Positions 60,117 through 64,000 of a stretch of DNA of 64,000 bases are shown piece after piece. Source of the DNA: Flavobacterium sediminilitoris (GTDB lineage: Bacteria; Bacteroidota; Bacteroidia; Flavobacteriales; Flavobacteriaceae); the NCBI RefSeq assembly GCF_023008245.1, contig NZ_CP090145.1:1488001-1552000 (forward strand), read 5' to 3'. A program made the position numbers and the translations under genes. The stretch's first letter is position 1. Every line of letters begins with the position of its first letter. The notes beneath the pieces were generated by a model. That model was given only the letters and a program-made list of their open reading frames with translations. It had not been told where the DNA came from and did not search any database.

Positions 60117-60818
60117 ATGATACAAATACAAAATCTTTCTAAAGTTTTTCAAACAGAAGAAGTAGAAACAAAAGCATTAAACGAGGTTTCAATCACAATC
60201 AATCAAGGAGAGTTTGTAACTATAATGGGTTCTTCAGGAAGTGGAAAATCAACACTTTTAAATATAGTAGGGCTTTTAGATAGTGCATCGAGTGGTAATT
60301 ATCAATTATTAAATCAGGAAATGATTGGTTTAAAAGAACAAGAAAAAGCAAAAGTGAGAAAGCAAAATATCGGATTTGTATTTCAAAATTTTAATCTTAT
60401 TGATGAACTTTCGGTATATGATAATATAGAATTGCCTTTAATTTATAATGATATTCCAGCTTCTGAAAGAAAGAAAAAAGTGGAGAAAATTGCAGAAAGA
60501 TTAGGAATCTCGCATCGATTAAAGCATTATCCTCAACAACTTTCTGGTGGACAACAACAAAGAGTAGCAGTTGCAAGAGCATTAATAAATGAACCTAAAA
60601 TTATTCTAGCAGATGAACCAACAGGAAACCTGGATTCTAAAAACGGAAATGAAGTAATGGAATTATTGACTGATTTACACGCTCAAGGGGCAACTATATT
60701 AATGGTAACTCACTCTGAATATGATGCTTCATTTTCTCAAAAAACTATTTTCATGAAAGATGGTGTTATCCTTTCCGAGAAAAACAATAGTAAAAATGTA
60801 GATGTTTTCATTTCTTAA
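60117..60818 (+). CDS. ABC transporter ATP-binding protein (MacB/LolD type)
   Basis: This 233-residue ATPase has Walker [10 protein letters not shown] (38-46), Q-loop [20 protein letters not shown], signature [15 protein letters not shown] and Walker [17 protein letters not shown] with the H-loop in [12 protein letters not shown] and the LDSKNG block are typical of the MacB/LolD/FtsE group. It works with the permease gene downstream and the adaptor gene upstream to export a protein, lipid or drug. Confidence 0.95.
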   Translation: MIQIQNLSKVFQTEEVETKALNEVSITINQGEFVTIMGSSGSGKSTLLNIVGLLDSASSGNYQLLNQEMIGLKEQEKAKVRKQNIGFVFQNFNLIDELSVYDNIELPLIYNDIPASERKKKVEKIAERLGISHRLKHYPQQLSGGQQQRVAVARALINEPKIILADEPTGNLDSKNGNEVMELLTDLHAQGATILMVTHSEYDASFSQKTIFMKDGVILSEKNNSKNVDVFIS

Positions 60819-60834
60819 TTAAAAATATAATACC

Positions 60835-61632
60835 ATGATAAAAGTAATTACAACCATAGCTGTTTTTTTAATTGGATTGTTTTCAATAGCACAAGTTTCA
60901 GAAAATAGAAACGTAGGAAATTTTTCAAAGTTAAAAGCGTCACATGCAATTGATGTATTTTATACAGTTTCAAATGAAAGAAGTATAACTGTTACTTCGG
61001 ATAATTTAGAAAAGGTAAGTTTTATTAAAACTGAGATAGAAGGTGAAACACTTAAAATTTATGTTGAAACAGGAGATAAAAAAGAAAAAATAACTAAAAA
61101 ACAGACTAAGAAAAAATATGTTAATTGGGTAAATGGAGTTGAATTCCAAGTGCTAAAAGTAACTGTTTCAGGCCCTGCATTGAAAGGAATTAAAGTAAGT
61201 TCATCAGCCGATGTGAAACTTGAAAATGAAAATACAGTAGATAACTTAGAAATAGAATCTAGTTCATCTGGAAGCGTAACAGGAACTTTTAATTGTACAA
61301 TGTTAACTGTTGATGCATCATCAAGTAGCACACTTGATGCAACAATTAAATCAAAAGAAATAAAAATCAAGACAAGTAGTTCAAGTGACGTTAAATTACA
61401 AGGGAAAGCTCAAAACATAGAAGTAAAGAGTAGTAGCTCATCTGAATGTGATTTGGAAGGATTGTATGTGGAAAATGCAAAAGTAGAAGCGAGTAGTTCT
61501 TCTGATATTATATTAAATGTATCAAAATCTATAAATGCAAAAGCATCATCAAGTGCGGATATTGTTTTTTATGGTAACCCAACCCAAATAAGTACAGAAA
61601 AGAGTTCGTCAGGTTCAATCACAAAAAAATAA
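60835..61632 (+). CDS. GIN-domain (DUF2807) secreted protein
   Basis: This 265-residue protein has a signal peptide (about 1-20, VFLIGLFSIAQ) and a single-stranded beta-helix of the head GIN / DUF2807 type, with serial rungs rich in Ser and Asp: VSSSADVKLENENTVDNLEI, ASSSSTLDATIKSKEIKIKT, SSSSDVKLQGKAQNIEVKS. Such proteins are exported and called putative adhesins. It sits between the ATPase and the permease of an exporter, so it could be a substrate, a periplasmic partner or a regulator. No sorting domain or lipobox is present. Confidence 0.88.
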   Translation: MIKVITTIAVFLIGLFSIAQVSENRNVGNFSKLKASHAIDVFYTVSNERSITVTSDNLEKVSFIKTEIEGETLKIYVETGDKKEKITKKQTKKKYVNWVNGVEFQVLKVTVSGPALKGIKVSSSADVKLENENTVDNLEIESSSSGSVTGTFNCTMLTVDASSSSTLDATIKSKEIKIKTSSSSDVKLQGKAQNIEVKSSSSSECDLEGLYVENAKVEASSSSDIILNVSKSINAKASSSADIVFYGNPTQISTEKSSSGSITKK

Positions 61633-61682
61633 AGTGGTATCATCAATCTAAAAAATCATATTAAATCAAAAAACGAATAGTT

Positions 61683-64000
61683 ATGTTTAAAAATTGGACA
61701 AACCTTTTTATATATCATGCAAAAAACAATAAGCTTTTTACTTTTCTTAATATTTTAGGATTAAGTATTGGTATAGCTGGATTGATTTTTGCCATTTTAT
61801 ATTGGAACGATGAGCAAAGTTATAATGATTGGAATCCAGATAAAGATAAAATACATCAAGTAATTAGTGATTTGGGAGAAGATTTAATATGGGGTTACAC
61901 AGCAAGTCCGCTATCACAATATCTAGATGAAATACCAGAAGTAGAATCATATTGCTACTTTAATACATGGTATTATAATGAAATAATAAACTATAAAGAC
62001 AAAAAAGAATTAGTAGCGAAAATATTTGATGCTCAAAATAATTTTTTTGAATTTTTCCCTTTTGAATTTGTTAAAGGAAGTTCAAATATTAAAAATCATG
62101 ATAACACAAGTATATATCTTTCAGAAGAAGTTGCTGAAAGAATATTTGGTAATGATGATCCAATAGGAAAGCAAGTTCAGTATTCTGGAAGAACATTAGT
62201 TGTAAGAGGTATTTATAAAATTGAAGAAAAATCATCAATTGCTCCAGAGGCAGTTACAAATATTATAGACAAGAAATTAGAAGAGAATAAAGATCAATGG
62301 GGTAATTTTAATTTCGGATTATTGTTAAAATTAAAAGATCCATCTCAAAAGACAAAAGTTGAAAAAGCACTAAACTCTCTTTTTCTTAAATATAAAATGT
62401 CTAAAGAAGCAGAAAGCGAAGGGATTTCAATAGAAGAATATCTAAAATTATATGGATCAATAAAAAATATTTTAGAACCACTTTCTACCTCAAGACTACA
62501 TTCGAAAGCACATGGATATCCTGAAGGAAACGGGAATTATCAAATGTTATTAATTCTGATGGGATTATCTATTTTAATATTAATTCTGTCAGTAGTAAAC
62601 TATATTAATTTAGCTACGGTTAATGCTGTTAAAAGAGCAAAAGAAGTAGGTATACGAAAAATAATAGGCGCTTCAAAAATGAATATCATTAAACAGTTTG
62701 TTTTTGAAACCATAATAATGGTGCTATTGTCAATACTGTTGTCATTAGTAGTGGTAGAACTATCATTACCATATTACAATGAGTTTCTAGGAAAAGAATT
62801 AGTTATATATGGAAGTCAGTTCTATCAACAGTTAATAGTTGTTTTTCTATTAACAGTCTTATTCGCAGGTATTTTTCCAGCTATTTATGTGTCTAATTTC
62901 GAAACATTAAAAGTTTTAAAAGGCAATTTTGGACGTAGTAAAAGTGGTGTTTGGATTCGAAATGGGATGCTTATTCTTCAGTTCTCAATTGCTACATTTT
63001 TTATAATAGGATCATATATTGTATATGAACAAGTTCAATTTATGTTAAATAAAGATTTAGGATTTAAAGGCGAACAAGTATTAGAAATTTCGTATAGAAA
63101 TTCATATGATTATAAAGAAAGAGATTATAGGCAAAAACTTATTACGCGCTATAATACAGTAAAACAAGAAATTTCTAAAATTAAAGGAGTAAAGCAAGTT
63201 TCTACAGGAGCGTTTAAATTTGGAGATGGAGCATCATCATCATCAAGTTTTAGATATAATGATGCAAATATTCAAGGGCAAAACATGGCAATCGATTTTG
63301 GAATGTTAGAAATGATGAAAGTAAATGTAAAAGAAGGACGACTATTTTCTGAAAAATACGCATCAGACACTATAAATTCAATTATGATAAATGAAACAGC
63401 ATTGAAGATGATGAATGAAAAAAATCCGATTGGAAAAGAAATAGATTGGAATGGTAATAAACTTAAAATTGTAGGAGTGGTAAAAGATTTCCATTTATAT
63501 GGACCACAAGCAGAAATTCCACCAATGTCATTTTTTCATTTCAAAACAATAGATTGGATACTTCAAAATGTAAACACAATTTATGTGAAAGTAGATGCAA
63601 ATAATATGGAGCAAACTATTAATGATATTGAAAAATTTTGGGTAAATAAAGTAGACACAGAATATCCATTTGCGTATGATTTTGTAGATAAAAGCTATGC
63701 AAGAACTTTTGATCGTTTTGTTAAAATGAAAAACTTATTTTCATTGTTAAATATAGTCGTTATTCTCATAGCACTTTTCGGACTTTTCGCATTAGCATCT
63801 TATTCTATTCAAAGAAGAATGAAAGAAATTGCTATTAGAAAAACATTAGGAGCTAATACTAATACATTACTTAAAGAATTATCAAAACAATATATTACAT
63901 TCTGTGTTATAGGATTTTTAATAGCGCTTTTCCCTATTTATTATCTTTTAAATTTATGGCTAGAAGATTTTGCCTATAGAATAAGAATTACAGTGCTACC
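61683..64000 (+). CDS. MacB/FtsX-family ABC transporter permease (partial, 3' end cut by window edge)
   Basis: The frame opens at ATG 61683 with MFKNWTNLFIYHAKNNKLFT and stays open to the window end, 772 codons. The first membrane helix (FLNILGLSIGIAGLIFAILY) is followed by a MacB periplasmic core domain (about 45-280), an FtsX block (about 285-410; NYINLATVNAVKRAKEVGIR, KIIGAS), a second periplasmic domain and a second FtsX block near the end (ALASYSIQRRMKEIAIRKTL, GANT). The family runs to about 780-800 residues, so only a few tens are missing. It is the export channel for the ATPase and adaptor genes upstream. Confidence 0.93.
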   Translation, partial: MFKNWTNLFIYHAKNNKLFTFLNILGLSIGIAGLIFAILYWNDEQSYNDWNPDKDKIHQVISDLGEDLIWGYTASPLSQYLDEIPEVESYCYFNTWYYNEIINYKDKKELVAKIFDAQNNFFEFFPFEFVKGSSNIKNHDNTSIYLSEEVAERIFGNDDPIGKQVQYSGRTLVVRGIYKIEEKSSIAPEAVTNIIDKKLEENKDQWGNFNFGLLLKLKDPSQKTKVEKALNSLFLKYKMSKEAESEGISIEEYLKLYGSIKNILEPLSTSRLHSKAHGYPEGNGNYQMLLILMGLSILILILSVVNYINLATVNAVKRAKEVGIRKIIGASKMNIIKQFVFETIIMVLLSILLSLVVVELSLPYYNEFLGKELVIYGSQFYQQLIVVFLLTVLFAGIFPAIYVSNFETLKVLKGNFGRSKSGVWIRNGMLILQFSIATFFIIGSYIVYEQVQFMLNKDLGFKGEQVLEISYRNSYDYKERDYRQKLITRYNTVKQEISKIKGVKQVSTGAFKFGDGASSSSSFRYNDANIQGQNMAIDFGMLEMMKVNVKEGRLFSEKYASDTINSIMINETALKMMNEKNPIGKEIDWNGNKLKIVGVVKDFHLYGPQAEIPPMSFFHFKTIDWILQNVNTIYVKVDANNMEQTINDIEKFWVNKVDTEYPFAYDFVDKSYARTFDRFVKMKNLFSLLNIVVILIALFGLFALASYSIQRRMKEIAIRKTLGANTNTLLKELSKQYITFCVIGFLIALFPIYYLLNLWLEDFAYRIRITVL

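Noticed and set aside
61260..61620. Ser-rich repeated stretches in the GIN-domain gene as a DNA repeat
   Set aside because: They are the beta-helix rungs of DUF2807; the DNA itself is not a tandem repeat.
1..64000. tRNA or rRNA genes, CRISPR arrays, insertion sequences, prophage or integration sites
   Set aside because: None recognised by eye; no cloverleaf, spaced repeat array, transposase or integrase sequence was found. A covariance-model search would settle small RNAs.

Overview
The window is a stretch of chromosome from a member of the Flavobacteriaceae (Bacteroidota), close to Flavobacterium. The evidence is strong AT-richness, A-rich start regions without clear Shine-Dalgarno sites, promoters of the TTG-N(17-19)-TAnnTTTG type, type IX secretion (T9SS) C-terminal sorting domains, DUF4271, DUF4296 and DUF3098 proteins, and ATP-type PEP carboxykinase. 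No rRNA, tRNA, CRISPR array, insertion sequence or prophage gene was seen. Both ends cut a gene: a TatD nuclease on the left and an ABC permease on the right.

Layout. 0-8.2 kb: tatD (partial), then a sigma factor and a TPR membrane protein (probable anti-sigma), divergent from a lipoprotein, a PKD/beta-barrel protein, a TPR-CHAT protease-like protein and a retropepsin-like protein. 8.2-13 kb: sucB and sucA (2-oxoglutarate dehydrogenase) and a small outer-membrane protein. 13-20.9 kb: polyprenyl synthase, a Crp-family regulator with two partners, frr, pyrH, patatin, thioredoxin-like protein, truB, uppP. 21-27.2 kb: secreted GH18 chitinase, DUF3098, ftsX, and leuS behind a long structured leader. 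27.2-28 kb: a 56-residue double-glycine leader peptide gene absent from simple ORF calls. 28-36.6 kb: Zn peptidase, Lrp regulator, saccharopine-dehydrogenase-like enzyme, large secreted zinc metalloprotease, DUF423 protein, pckA. 36.6-44 kb: hemD, DUF4271, dolichol-phosphate-mannose-synthase-like enzyme, dihydroorotase, DUF4296, epimerase, tyrS, LuxE-like ligase. 44-52.3 kb: three surface or secreted proteins, a TonB-dependent receptor and a PhoB/PhoR-like two-component pair. 52.3-55.9 kb: glycosyltransferase, phosphoesterase, trmB, LysE-type exporter, alkyltransferase-like protein. 55.9-64 kb: an NtrY/NtrC-like pair divergent from an exporter operon (adaptor, ATPase, GIN-domain protein, permease) that carries a sigma-54-like promoter and an upstream palindrome.

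Most genes are housekeeping. The most noteworthy parts are: (1) the leuS leader, with a full-match promoter, two hairpins, a leucine-rich 16-codon leader ORF and a 52-bp tandem repeat whose copies each place an ATG in the context of the leuS start; (2) the sigma/anti-sigma plus CHAT plus retropepsin cassette; (3) the orphan GG-leader, four-cysteine peptide; and (4) the sigma-54 exporter control region. Functions are inferred from sequence motifs alone.
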